A stretch of DNA of 64,000 bases from contig NC_059508.1 in NCBI RefSeq assembly GCF_914767665.1, forward strand, positions 26,845,501-26,909,500, read 5' to 3'. Made by a program: the position numbers and the translations under genes. The notes under the pieces are model-generated. The model had not been told where the DNA came from. It saw only the letters and a program-made list of their open reading frames with translations, and searched no databases. Every line of letters starts with the position of its first letter. Positions within the stretch are counted from its first letter, which is position 1. Source of the stretch: Harmonia axyridis (lineage: Eukaryota; Arthropoda; Insecta; Coleoptera; Coccinellidae). This document shows, piece by piece, positions 19,962 through 31,030 of the stretch.

Positions 19962-22195
19962 TATATCCCGCACCAAGGGCCCTGTGGAGAGGCTATGTTT
20001 TCTAACCTGACGCCCATCAGGTAAGTTATAATGTTAACCACAATTTTAGACTTTAGTATCATTTTCATATGTTTCGCTGTCGCTTATACAGTCCACCATT
20101 TCTCCACTAATTTAATGAACAATCGGACTCGACTTACCTGTTGCAACCTCGTAGTATAGTTATTTTTTATTGAGTTTGATTTCATTATCTTTTACTTTTG
20201 TTTTATTTCATTTTCAAAAGATAAAAGCACCAATTAACATAGCCCCATTAGTTGACATAACTATTGAATAATACAAAATAAATAAATTGTAGCTCGAAAG
20301 TAACTCCGAAATCCATCGTAGCCACCGGTACGATAATTATCGAATTATACGATAATTTATTCGATTCGATAAATCGAAGTTTGAAGGTCTAGTTAACTAG
20401 AATAAGTCCTTTTCTACTGTTCATAGTGGGGGACTGTTTTACAAATTTGTTCATTTTTATTCGAAAATAGACCATTATTCAGAACAACCCATTTCGTAAA
20501 TTTCTTACCTGATCTCCCACTGTATTATATTAAGTCTTTCGACCCGATTATCTCGTCGGTGGGTTGCGATCGACCCGGGTCTAATAGCTACCTAAGCCAC
20601 TGTATATAGGGTAAATGCACTGGTTAGCCGACCGTCAGTGTCTCTCGACTCGACCATTCCGTGATTTGAGATAAAATAATAATAAAATATATCTTGTAGT
20701 GTAAAATATTTCCGCCGTACGTGTTTTCTCGACCATTGCTACCCTTTCAAGATAGTTTGCATAGTAGGGGTATAGGTCAAAGTTTTCGCGCTGAAATAGT
20801 ATATTGTGCAACAAGTGGGGAAAGTCCAACTTTTCTCGCGAGTTCACACGAGCGAGAAAAGGACTTTCTCCACATGTTGCACACTGTACTTTTCCTACAA
20901 CTGCACAAATTTCAATAATTCAAGTAATGGACTTGATTCAAATCAAAATGTATGTGCGAATTTATCGCGTTTCCATAGAAACGACTCAAAAGCCCAATTA
21001 CATTGGTCTACCAAGCGAGGTGTGGGCAAAGTGCTGTGAGAAATAATATTTCCCACAGTATGAGCAATACATAGTTTTGAAATTGAGTAAGCTATGAAGA
21101 ATACGCTACTTTTCATAGCAGTTGTGGGAAAATGTATATTATTCGGCAGTCGCGAACTGGTATTGGAAAATTTTTACCTTTTATTTCTCGACCAAAGTGG
21201 TCGACAACCAATATGTAATTTCAATAATTGTTTATTTCAACCGATATATTTCTGTTGGATCATGTTCGTTTTTTTTTTTGAATATTAGTTTGCGACCACT
21301 GAATTAACGTTGAAACATACTTATTCTACCTTTCATTTATTCTCGGTCGAGAACCAATTTGATTGTATAGTATATACAAAGCCACTTGAACTAGTCCATA
21401 AAAACGCTCGGCCAGATGTCTCTTTGAAATGGAAACCGCGATCCGCTAAATACCGGGGGTTTATTCGAAAGTATTGTTAGGCAATAAATTCACTGGCCCC
21501 AAAGGAATTTCTGGAAACTTGGACAACCCTTGAACATATAATTGAAATATTCTGGTTCCTCCAAGTGACTTTGGATATACTATACTTAATTCTCGACCAC
21601 TTGTGGTCGGTGTTTTATATACTCATTAGTTTCTGAAAAGATATTAAGAACAAAATAACCAAATAATATTATTTAATATGAGTTCCTATTTTGAAATACT
21701 TATAGAAAATGAAAACTTTTGCAGAATAATTTTTTTACGTTCCCAGTGTTTCTTACTCAATTACCTCATCTGAAATCCATCTGATTGATATAAATATAAA
21801 ATTTTTAAGTGAAGACGAGAAGCGAGCGGCCACTATTATTAGTGGTCGAAAACAAACAAAAAAATGGTCGAGAACTCTGCGGCATGGTCGTGACCCGAAT
21901 GTTATTCAGATTTTCTGTTTTCACATTTCGAAGGTTGAATGCGAAGAGAACGTTTAAAATTATATGACAAATTATTTAAAACTAGCCAAAGAATCGATGA
22001 ACATCAACACCTTTAAAATTTGATTAGTTTATGTGTGAAAAAGTCGTACCCGAAATCGATGTTTTTGTTAATTTGGTCGAAAATCAGAGCATTTACCCTA
22101 CTTACGAATGTCAGTAGGACCGTGAAATTGTCGCAATTTTATTATACCCAAAGTGATCAGATGATAAAAAAATCTTTTCAATGAGGAAATATTGT
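19962..22195. other. 3' flank of left H2A: no gene, many GGTCGA motifs
   Basis: Apart from the hairpin at 20806-20884 no feature is recognised. GGTCGA or its complement occurs near 20649, 20728, 21187, 21197, 21343, 21594, 21844, 21866 and 22074, far above chance for AT-rich DNA. A GATAATT palindromic AT run is at 20333-20376. Confidence 0.45.
20806..20884 (+). ncRNA. Long stable hairpin, miRNA-precursor-like (left)
   Basis: A 79-nt inverted repeat. Outer arms of 23 nt (TGTGCAACAAGTGGGGAAAG...) pair with two mismatches, then after a small asymmetric bulge an inner 8-9-bp stem (TTTCTCGC/GCGAGAAA) closes a 12-nt loop. The shape is that of a pre-miRNA, but a foldback repeat is equally possible. 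Copied at 55221-55299. Confidence 0.4.
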
Positions 22196-22211
22196 GGCCC
22201 TGAAAAGGGCC
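22196..22211 (-). terminator. Left H2A 3' histone stem-loop
   Basis: On the minus strand GGCCCT-TTTC-AGGGCC, a perfect 6-bp stem with consensus loop, 20 nt after the H2A stop. Confidence 0.96.
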
Positions 22212-22231
22212 GTTTCACATACAGATTGTAT

Positions 22232-22606
22232 TTATGATTTCTTTTCTGTCTTCTTTGGCAAGAGGACGGCTTGGATATTCGGTAAAACACCACCTTGAGC
22301 GATAGTTACTCCCGATAGCAATTTGTTCAACTCTTCGTCGTTTCTGATTGCCAGCTGAAGATGTCTGGGAATAATTCTGGTTTTCTTGTTGTCACGTGCT
22401 GCGTTACCGGCCAATTCCAAAACTTCGGCGGCTAGATATTCCATAACAGCGGCTAGATAGACGGGTGCTCCAGCTCCAACTCGTTCAGCATAATTTCCTT
22501 TGCGTAATAAACGATGAATACGACCAACTGGAAATTGTAATCCAGCTCGGTTGGAACGAGACTTTGCCTTACCCTTAACTTTTCCACCTTTACCGCGACC
22601 AGACAT
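22232..22606 (-). CDS. H2A: Histone H2A, left-arm copy
   Basis: A 124-residue core histone H2A that dimerises with H2B in the nucleosome. It has the SGRGKGGKVKGKAKSRSNRA N-tail, the histone fold with the L1 and docking regions, and acidic-patch residues (EYLAAEVLELAG and NDEEL). The C-terminus is KKTEKKS with no SQ(E/D)Y motif, so it is canonical replication-dependent H2A and not the H2A.X/H2Av variant. An open frame continues upstream to 22738, but it runs through the promoter; the ATG at 22606 is chosen because it starts the universal MSGRGKGG. The protein is identical to the right-arm copy. Its promoter is intact (CCAAT and TATA), so this copy is the likelier one to be expressed. Confidence 0.98.
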   Translation of the reverse strand: MSGRGKGGKVKGKAKSRSNRAGLQFPVGRIHRLLRKGNYAERVGAGAPVYLAAVMEYLAAEVLELAGNAARDNKKTRIIPRHLQLAIRNDEELNKLLSGVTIAQGGVLPNIQAVLLPKKTEKKS

Positions 22607-22665
22607 TATAATATAATAATATAATACGCGAATATGGGAGAGTAAAATGATTGTTGGGCTTTGAT

Positions 22666-22721
22666 AATTCCTCGAAAATGTCCTCGTATACATATATATA
22701 TACTCGCGGTTTCGACCAATC
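22666..22721 (-). promoter_or_regulatory. Left H2A core promoter (CCAAT, TATA, intact start region)
   Basis: On the minus strand a CCAAT-type element (GATTGG, 22716-22721) is followed by a TATA run (22693-22702). About 30 bp further on comes the TTCGAGGAATT region (22666-22677), where transcription should begin. The ATG is about 60 bp beyond that. This is the empty site matching the retrotransposon insertion in the right arm. Confidence 0.75.
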
Positions 22722-22739
22722 AGCGTAGTACGTTCCATA

Positions 22740-23835
22740 CTCTGAATGAGGTAGGGCTTAGTATACTAATTTCATACATTGAATGCCATTGATTGCCATC
22801 CATAGAGTTTGAATTATTATTTGTTTTTTGTTTGTTTTTTTATTTGCATACAGTCCCAATATATTTGATAATTGGTTCCGCAAACAGCTAGAAATTAACA
22901 GGAAGAAAAATACAATCGCACAGTTGACTATGCAGGTTTAGTCATTTCATTTGAATCTTTCACCTTAATGAAACATTCGTCTGTAATATATAAATCATCT
23001 AGTGCTGCGATCACTATTCTGTAAATGACATCTATCATCTGCGTATAGAGCTAGCATATTCCTTGACCTTTTTGGGGCGTTGCATATGCAGATGTTGTTG
23101 ATTTTGGGCTTAGAACTGAACCTTGAGGCACTCCTGCTTCCATTTGTCTGGTGGGGATATTACGTCGTCTATTTTGACATAAAAACTCTTCAGAATCCGA
23201 AAAGCTCGAGCGTTCTATCAGATACGGATCAAAATAATGATTTTGACTTATTTATTCGGTGTGATGTCATTTTGATGATGACATCAGCATATTGGATTCC
23301 CTTCACTTCTAGGTACTGTTGTTGCCTAGTGATACCGGCAGCTAGATAGGTCAGGAGAGGAGTTTTTTTTCATCTTTCGTAGAAGTAGATTGTGTGATAT
23401 TAACTACGTCCTTTGGGGAGACCTCTGATTGCTTACGGGCTCTAGAGTTTCCGTTAATTGAAGAACACGTAATGATTGTAACAGCATGATATATGTAATC
23501 TTTTAGCGTTAGTTACTCTGAGAAATACAGAGTTGAAAATTACTACACAGCAGAAAGGATGCCCCAAGAATAGGATCGAAAGAACAGCTAATAGACATCC
23601 TAATTAGGAAAAAATCTGGGTAAATCTTTTTACGACATACATATTTAAATTTTGAGAATATACAAGATCCGACCCCAATTAAAATAAACTTCCTGGAGTA
23701 TGCGACTGGAGAACTATGATATCATCTAACATTCTAAGGCAAACATAACCACTAAGCAGATCCCCAATTAATGGGGGCCATTTCTATCGAGACTCCTCCA
23801 CCCCTACTCAACTCTATAAACAACTGAACGGCTAC
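22740..23835. other. Upstream flank of left H2A
   Basis: Apart from the RT remnant at 23016-23231 (-), AT-rich sequence without a recognisable gene. Mirrored at 47975-49070. Confidence 0.4.
23016..23231 (-). pseudogene. Decayed LINE reverse transcriptase fragment (left)
   Basis: Minus strand carries RQMEAGVPQGSVLSP (RT motif) and, about 80 bp on in another frame, LYADDR (catalytic YADD). Frameshifts and a stop separate them. Mirrored at 48580-48795. Confidence 0.8.
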
Positions 23836-23837
23836 TG

Positions 23838-24085
23838 AAACGAAAAAAAAAGGTTTCAATATCAGAGGCAACAATCTACACAACAGTTGTAGAATCTATT
23901 TTAACTTATGGCTGTGAATGCTGGCAACTTCCAGAAAAAAAAAGACCATAGACAAATTAGAGATGGACATTTCGATAAGATCTGGTAGAGTTTCCAGATT
24001 GCAACATATCAGGAACGAAGAGATAAGAAGGGAAACTGGGCGGGATTTTACAACGGTAGAACGCATGGAAACTAAACAGTTACTG
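23838..24085 (+). pseudogene. RTE-like endonuclease-reverse transcriptase C-terminal remnant (left)
   Basis: One frame reads TTVVESILTYGCECWQLPEKK; after a one-base slip in an A-run it continues as KTIDKLEMDISIRSGRVSRL and RIRNEEIRRETG-like sequence. This is the post-RT region common in RTE/CR1-type LINEs. Frameshifted and dead. Confidence 0.75.
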
Positions 24086-24088
24086 ATA

Positions 24089-24119
<31 letters not shown>

Positions 24120-24175
24120 ATAGATAACAATGTTAGGATGTTTCGATCTAGGAAATTCAGTGATACACTTTTATA

Positions 24176-24218
24176 TCATCCAAGCTTTCGGTAAGACTTC
24201 TTACCTTTCTCAAGGATC
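24176..24218 (-). ncRNA. Degenerate hammerhead-like motif
   Basis: Minus strand: stem II GGTAAG/CTTACC, GAAAGCTT, and GATCC/GGAT stem I are kept, but the core reads TTGAGAA in place of CTGANGA. Probably inactive. Confidence 0.4.
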
Positions 24219-24536
24219 TGCAATATATATTAAATATAAACATTACAAATAGCAAGTTCACAAAACTAACGTACATATATTGTGGTTTTATTCCTTCCTT
24301 ATTTCAAAATATTCAAAAAACAAAATAGTTCAACCCAACTACTCTCTCACAGTAATAAAGATTAAACAAGTAAATAATATCATTGATAACACTCATATAT
24401 TCTGTCAGACATCAATTCATGTAAGGTAAACAAACCATGACACCATCCGCCAAAGAGAGATATAAATGACAACTGTTTGGTTCCACAGAATTATATTCAC
24501 TTTCTTAATTTTGTTTATTATTTTAAGGTGTTTAAA

Positions 24537-25289
24537 CTACGAAATGGTGGATGCGAAATTTTTTGATAATTCTATCAAGTAGGAGTAGATGTTATTAAGA
24601 TTGTTAGTATCTTGTTTTGTATTCATAGTATTGTCAGTCACTGCTATTGATAACATCTCTAAGAATAATCTTTTATGGTAATGGGGTTCCTTAAAGAGTA
24701 TTTTTGTGTTAGAATAATCTATTACATGGTCATTGTTGTTCGCATGTATAGCTAAGGCACAAGTTCTTAAATTTCTTCTTGCATCACTTTTATGAGATGT
24801 TATTCTTTCTTTGATCCATCTGGAAGTCTGTCCTATGTATGTTCTCTCACAACTGCCACAAGGTATACTATACACGACTCCAGATTCATATTCTTCTTTT
24901 TCTTTGTCTTTCAAGCGGCTGAATACTAACTTAAATAATGGATGTTTCATAGTTTTAACAATCTTGATATTTTTGTAGTCTTTGAAAATCAGGGAAATCT
25001 TATTAGAGAGTACTGGTATGTAAGGTATAGTGGCGTAAACGATGTCAGCTCGGTCTATCATGGCATCAGTGTTTAATGACATGGTGACTTCGACTGGGGG
25101 TGAAGATGATGTATTGCAAAGTAACTTATTGAGTAATTTTATCGGGTATCCATTCATTACAAATAGCTTTTTCAGTTTGACAATACATTGACTATGAAAA
25201 GTTGGATGTGTCAACCTTAAGACTCTAGTTTTCATCTGTGTGACTAGATTTAGCTTCATATTTTGAGGATGGCAAGATCTATAATGCAA
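24537..25289 (-). pseudogene. Penelope-like element ORF, C-terminal part with GIY-YIG endonuclease
   Basis: 250 residues. The N-terminal part looks like the end of the RT thumb (HPTFHSQCIVKLKKLFVMNG, and later TIPYIPVLSNKI, typical of the RT-endonuclease linker). Then comes YSIPCGSCERTYIGQTSRWI followed by KERITSHKSDARR, the GIY-YIG signature, then ALAIHANNNDHVIDYSNTKIL. Upstream RT motifs are missing, so it is a 5'-truncated copy. It is a different subfamily from the copies at 111-488 and 27895-28272. Confidence 0.85.
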
Positions 25290-25422
25290 ATATCTGCCAG
25301 AGCTACTAGGCTTGTTATACCAATATATATATATATATTTATATATATAGATATATATATAAATCGAGGTGTATGTTTGGTTGTCTCGTCTTGAATCATG
25401 ATTTTCTTTGTTGGTTGAAATA

Positions 25423-25425
<3 letters not shown>

Positions 25426-25467
<42 letters not shown>
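25426..25467. repeat. (TA)n microsatellite
   Basis: About 20 TA units directly abutting the CAGGGTG end of the 1.95-kb element. An interrupted TA region precedes it at 25322-25370. Confidence 0.95.
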
Positions 25468-25470
<3 letters not shown>

Positions 25471-27414
25471 GGTGAGTCTTTGACTTGTACATATATTTTA
25501 ACCCAAGATTCCTGAGGTCAAAAGAAACACTTTTTTCCTTTACCATTTTTTCCGATTCGGCCCGGTTAAAAAGATACAGGCTGTTGAAAATCGTTAAAAA
25601 AATGTGATTATCGGCTATATCTCGGAAATGGTTGTATCGAAGGAAATGATTTTTGAAATATAGCTTTTTTTTGATGTGATACATCTTCTCCGAACACCAG
25701 ATTCCATACACATTCTTCTGTTTCTATGTTATGAACATAACATACCATCAAAATACCAGAAATTCGAAGAAACCAACTCTTAATAGTAATTTGAACGTTC
25801 ATTGAAGAATATTTGGCTAATTTGAAAAATAAAAGTATTCTTCATATTTTCTCGTACAAAGCGCCGTTTTCGAATAACTTGATCTTAAAAAAAAAAATTA
25901 TCTGTGAAATTCAAAAAATTGGGTACTTTGGCTGAATGCAACTCTGTTCTATTGTGGAAAAAAAACCACAGAAATGAATATTTACTATGAAGTCATGTCT
26001 CAGATTTAAGAATTGAAGTACTAGCCAACTTAGTTTGAAAATGAAGTTATTTGAATAAGCTCACCTCAACTCCTCGATTTGATTAAAAATCACTGAGCTT
26101 TGGCACAGCTCTGATAATAAGAAGATACTTCACTAAAATCAACATTCTTTTTGAAAAGTCCAGATTATTCATAAAACCCATGTTTAAAAAAGTTTTCACA
26201 AAATAGTCCCATTATAATGACAACAATCAATATCCCACTAAAGACTGCTGCTATCGAACAATACTGTATTCTTCTTCGGCTCATTCTAACTCACATCGAA
26301 ACATACCACACACATCGAAACATACCACTAGGTACATACTAGACAAATTTTCATGTGATTGAGATTGAATACTTTTATTCTTTTGCTATTCCATAAATTC
26401 ATCCTAAGAGCTTATGATTGACATACTTCCAAGAGGGCCATAATTGTTTTAATGTGAAAACAAATCAGGTGAGTTGAAAGAAACCAAATATTCTATTGTG
26501 GATAATTATATTGAATACTTCTCATTTATTTTCAATGCCAAAATCAAGATGAATTAAGTAGTAAAGTTGGCTATAATGTAGGTACACATTAACAACAAAT
26601 TTGATTACAAGTGGAGTCTAACATTTTCCATTGATTACAGAGCCAGAATATTTTACATATTTCCATATTTTCATACTGATGGTTTCAAAAATATTGATGC
26701 ATTTCAATATTTTTATGAGATAGTTGGAACAAATCAAATGCTTCATTTCATAACAAATATCTTATAACAATAACAGTGTAAACTGTAAATGAAAATTTTA
26801 GGTTAGAACATAGATTATTCGAACCGAACTGCTGTGTTTATATTTGGCATCACTCGAAATTTGAAATTCAAACTTAAAACCACAGATTACTATAGTCTGT
26901 GTTAGATCTTTCATAGATGAATATTATTTATTTGAGATTTTAAGGTTAATTCTTGCACGAAAAATAAACAACGATATCATATAAATGAAATATAATGAAT
27001 GAATGGATATGAGTATCAGAACTAATATGGCTGGTAGCGAGCTCAATTCGTTATAATTATCGAAAATGAAATAGAAATCAAGAGAAGAATATTTAATCTT
27101 TAGCGTCAACGAAATTGGAATAACTCATTTATTTGATTATAAACACTACTTTGTTCAACAAATGGAATGTTAAACGTAAGTTTATGATGGTTTTTCTAAT
27201 TTAGTAGCTTATTTCCAAGGTTCGAGAGGTATATCTTATGCTTGAGAAAACTTCAGTGTTCCGGTTTTCAGGGGTGAATTAGCTCATTTTGAAAATTTAA
27301 AATGGCTATATCTTTTTAACAGGGCCGAATCGGAAAAAATGGTAAATGAAAAAAGTGTTTCTTTTGACCTCAAGAACCTTCGGTTAAAATATATGTACAA
27401 GTCAAAGACTCACC

Positions 27415-27417
<3 letters not shown>
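25468..27417. mobile_element. 1.95-kb non-autonomous DNA element with ~110-bp inverted ends (left arm)
   Basis: Begins CAGGGTGAGTCTTTGACTTG and ends in its reverse complement. The inverted similarity runs about 110 bp (through GGTCAAAAGAAACAC and CCGATTCGGCC). Flanked on both sides by (TA)n, so a TA target duplication cannot be separated from the microsatellite. No transposase is seen inside. Mirrored at 44895-46845 with almost equal length. Confidence 0.8.

Positions 27418-27510
<93 letters not shown>
27418..27510. repeat. (TA)n microsatellite at the inner end of the left arm
   Basis: 46 TA units. Inverted-duplication similarity stops here. Confidence 0.97.
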
Positions 27511-27512
<2 letters not shown>

Positions 27513-27565
27513 TGAATCTATTAAGGGAATTCGACTGATAAGAAGGATTTCAGTTTTACTCTTTA

Positions 27566-27611
27566 TTCATACCAAGCTTTCGGAACTGGTTGGTTCCTTC
27601 CTCAGGGTTAC
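27566..27611 (-). ncRNA. Hammerhead-like motif, Penelope-like copy 2
   Basis: Counterpart of 775-820 with the same core CUGAGGA, stem II GGAAC/GUUCC and AGCU stem III. Confidence 0.5.
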
Positions 27612-27894
27612 TACAATTTTAACAATTAAAATTAAAATTACATATACAAAAAGAACTATCCCAAATCTTTGAAAACAGTCACAGAATTTGAGGTTGTCTC
27701 CTTAATAAGTTAAAATTCATCAATTAACGCAAATTTTTAAGTAAATTAGTCTCAAATACTCTATCAGTTGGATTAATCTTTCTTTGTCAATTGGATGTGA
27801 AGTATAAACAGTGTGTCTAACCTAACTTAATTATTTTCTTTGGTACATATCACAGAATCGCATCGCGTCAACTTTGGTTTACTTTTTCTTATTT

Positions 27895-28272
27895 TTATTC
27901 GTCTAGTGGTCCATCATAGAATCGTTCCCGGTTTGGATATGTTAACAGGAACGTGTAAACATTGCTTAATCTTTGTACGTCAGTTTTTTTATTTATTGGA
28001 TTTTCTTGATTTCTTATGTTGATCATTTCTTGTATCAGTCTTTTATTATATTTACCTTCCGTACATAATACTTCTGTATTTTCAAAATCAATTTGATGAT
28101 CCTTTTTCATTGAGTGTACAGCTAAAGCACATCGTGGGTTCATTGTCCGGATATCACTCTTATGTAACGTTAATCGACTCTTTAACCATTGAGATGTCTG
28201 TCCCACATAGGTGGGACATATACTATTTTTACATGTTTTGTGGTTGCCACGTTTTTGACTGTTTTCTATTGC
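27895..28272 (-). pseudogene. GIY-YIG endonuclease fragment, Penelope-like copy 2
   Basis: Same frame as 111-488; one residue difference is visible (DHQIDF for DHKIDF). 5'-truncated with no RT. Confidence 0.8.
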
Positions 28273-28277
28273 TATTG

Positions 28278-28319
28278 TAGTCCTGAAGATGGTCCCCATC
28301 GGGATCGAAACGTCGATTA
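28278..28319 (+). ncRNA. Hammerhead-like motif beside Penelope-like copy 2
   Basis: Counterpart of 66-105: stem I UAGUC/GAUUA with one G-U wobble, core CUGAAGA, stem II GGUCCC/GGGAUC, GAAAC, GUC. One extra base before stem II. Confidence 0.6.
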
Positions 28320-28417
28320 AATGAAATAAAGAAGAATGAAATTATAACACTTATCAATTTTCCCACACCCCTTATCATACTTATAACTATTGTTGTATAT
28401 TGGGAATTAAAAATCGT

Positions 28418-28419
<2 letters not shown>

Positions 28420-28485
<66 letters not shown>
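28420..28485. repeat. (TA)n microsatellite
   Basis: 33 TA units, immediately followed by a LINE tail. Confidence 0.97.
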
Positions 28486-28487
<2 letters not shown>

Positions 28488-28576
28488 TGACGACAGGATT
28501 TTTACCTTGGTGCTCCCACCCGGTTGATCCTATATAACCACGAAAGTGTGAAGGGAAAAAAAAAAAAAAAAAAAAT
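28486..28576 (+). mobile_element. Very short LINE 3' tail with poly(A) inside a TA tract
   Basis: About 70 bp of unique sequence ending ACCACGAAAGTGTGAAGGG and then ~20 A, followed by TATGTATG. Its end matches CCACGAGAGTGTG before the poly(A) at 44831, so both are tails of one family. Confidence 0.6.
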
Positions 28577-31030
28577 ATGTATGGTGTAGGAATACGAGAT
28601 CCGTATACAGCCAAGTTATCAACGCTACGAGATCATGAGATCCGATGGCCGGATCTCGTAACGTATTTCGTTCATTTTCGGTATCCTGAGGTAGTATATA
28701 TCATTCTGGCGAAGTTTGAGATGGAGCTCATAGCGGTCACTAATTACATGCAAATTGTACAAATGAAGTTCGGGAAAATTGGCGCTGGCATCGAAAATGT
28801 ATATCGTCCTAGAGGTGTCGTGCGTACTTTGGGAGATCCTTGAATTGCAACACTGTGTGGATCTCGGAAAGTCGAAACTCTTTATCAATTTGATGAATTA
28901 AATACATACCTATTATTCATGTCATGACTCGTGGTGATTTATCTAAGTGGAATGACGAGAAGGGTTTGGGAATGCATTTATTTCGCTTTCTGATACTCGA
29001 ATTCCTGACAACGCTTGAAAGTCTAGCTAGGGCAGTTTGAACTGTTATTTCGATAAGTGTATAGGATGGTCTTTGTTGGAAATTTTCAACTTTTTAATGT
29101 AGGTGTTCGAATATACATAAGTAAAATTGAACGAAATGAATAAGAGCGAGTTTTATCTAATGAATAAATGATATTCATCGAAGTATTTCATATTTATGAG
29201 GAAAAATTTATCTCTTCTTCAATACTATAAATGAAATCATTCGAGACGTACGTTTCCTTTCCTAATTTAATGTACTCGAGACAGAAAAATATTGAGTACT
29301 CGTACCTTTGCATAATGTTGTTCTAGGCTTTGATCATAAAATATTTATTGATAGAGCTCAAATTCAAGAGCCAATATGTTGAATTGATTTTATAAACCAT
29401 AAATCAATTCATGGAAATTTTTGGAGTATCTTCTTGAAAATCGGTCAATAGATATTTCTTTGGAATTTTGTTATTGTCAATTTATAATTCTAAGAACGGA
29501 TATCATTATGTCGGATCGCAGATCAATTAGTTTTAGGCTGAAAGTGACGTCGCTGAATAATTAAAAAAAAAATTGTTGGAGGAAAAGTTTCGTTACATTT
29601 TCCCAAGAAAAATTTTCTATGAAAATTGATATGTTACACCAGCCTACTGAATCGGATTTTGTATCCAACAATAAACAGAAGTACCTACTGAAGATTAATG
29701 TAGGGTGGAATGCAAAATATCATATCTGGGACACGTACCAAATGATTTCGAATTATACTAGGCGGATTGTAGGTATCATTGACAAGCTTCAATATTTTCT
29801 ACAATTTCTCGTATATACCGAATATTCGTCTATGGCTTTTTTTTGGAAAAACTTAGGTATTGTTGAATGTAATTTCCTTTGCTCTGTTGTATTTGTCAAT
29901 CAGTAATATGTAAGGGAATAAGATTTCTTCTTATAGGGTATTCCCCGAAAACTCTCGTTTTCTTTTGAAAAATGAATTTTTTGCTAGAAGACTAATGATA
30001 ATATAACTTAATTCATTGCAAACATAGGTGCTAACTCTTTTTACTAAATGAAAACATTTATAACAAGTAACTATGAATTTGAGGTCAATACTCCTATCTA
30101 AAACATCATTTTTAATTAGAACATCTTATTCGAATTGCTTGAATTCCAATTTCAGAAAGAATCAAATCTTAAAATTTTTGTTGATTATTCTCTCGAAAAT
30201 GGATAAGTTCAGAGCCTTCGACGATGAGTACCGTTTTTCAAATTGTGATATACAAGAGGCGAAGCTATTTTGTTACCATAATACAAGAGCGCTCACATAA
30301 TTTTGCGATTTAATAACTGTTGGTTATTTAAAAGGTAGCACCTGCTTGTTATTTTTTCAGTGGGAACAAACATGAGGAAGGTATCCAATTATTTATAACA
30401 AATTATTTATTAAATGAACAATTTGAGTTTGAATGCGAATATTATTCTTTAACATGAAATAGCAGGATAAACTATGAAAATTGGTTAGTACATATGAATA
30501 ATAAGTCGAATAAAATTATTGTATATCAAAAAAGACTACACCTACAACTCAATTTCGAAAATTTTAAATTAAAACCGATTTTTGCACCAAACGTCTCAAA
30601 TTGAATCTGCTGATTGAAGAGATTTATATTGGAATCTACTAAGAATGATGTAATAAGAAATATGCTTTTGCTTGTGTGTTTCTCACACCATTCTACTCTA
30701 AATCCCGTAGCTCTAAGCTGACATTAAATTCCACCTCAGATTCCACTAGTTAATATGCGAGTTTAACAAAAAGGTTTTTTATGATTCCAGGTTATTTTCC
30801 ATCAAATTGCACCGCACATTTGTGTTTTCTAGAATAGAACCTTTACAAAAAAGATTTTACACGAGAAATAAACCACAAAATTTCATTCAATATCAAGGAA
30901 ATTTGATGTGGAAAGTTGACATAATATATAATAGGAATTCCTTCGGAATTCGAAAAATTCTTAAACGATTTTTTTCAGTAGTTTTTATGGTTTAAAGAAT
31001 ACTCTTAACAGATCATAGAAATTAATTAAC
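28577..31030. other. Spacer, no recognised gene
   Basis: 28590-28690 repeats ACGAGATC/GATCTCG several times, as does 38755-38990. The rest is AT-rich with only short frames lacking any family features. Confidence 0.4.

Larger units (their letters stand above)
24121..25321 (-). mobile_element. Penelope-like element inserted at a (TA)n site (left arm only)
   Basis: Present between (TA)n tracts in the left arm and absent from the right arm, where the same microsatellite instead holds a 597-bp DNA element. It contains the C-terminal third of a Penelope-like ORF and two hammerhead-like sequences in its 3' part (24140-24220). Confidence 0.75.
10023..27417. repeat. Left arm of a large inverted duplication
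   Basis: Matches 44895-64000 in reverse complement across the whole arm, including H2A and all repeats. The mirror sum of coordinates is 74023 at the outer end, 76105 in the middle, 76199 at H2A and 72312 at the inner end. The steps in this sum are explained by indels. Differences are a 2.07-kb tandem duplication and a 1.2-kb Penelope-like insertion here, a 14-bp and a ~108-bp indel near 20950 and 21600-21720, and scattered single bases. The arm may continue left of 10023; the window ends before this can be seen. Confidence 0.95.
27511..28383 (-). mobile_element. Penelope-like element fragment (copy 2)
   Basis: Reverse complement of 1-875 with very few differences (one 3-bp indel in a T-run, scattered bases). 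Its 3' end abuts (TA)n as in copy 1. It is a separate insertion in the spacer and not part of the arms. Confidence 0.8.

Noticed and set aside
22607..22738. 44-codon N-terminal extension of left H2A
   Set aside because: It reads through the TATA and CCAAT boxes and precedes the universal MSGRGKGG start; the right arm does not keep it.
24139..24175. Second hammerhead in the Penelope-like insertion (CTGAATTTCC...GAAAC)
   Set aside because: The core lacks the G-A pair after CUGA and stem II is only partial.
28486..28576. tRNA or tRNA-derived SINE head
   Set aside because: CGGTTGATCC looks loosely like a B-box, but no A-box or cloverleaf can be drawn; the match to the tail at 44818 fits a LINE end better.
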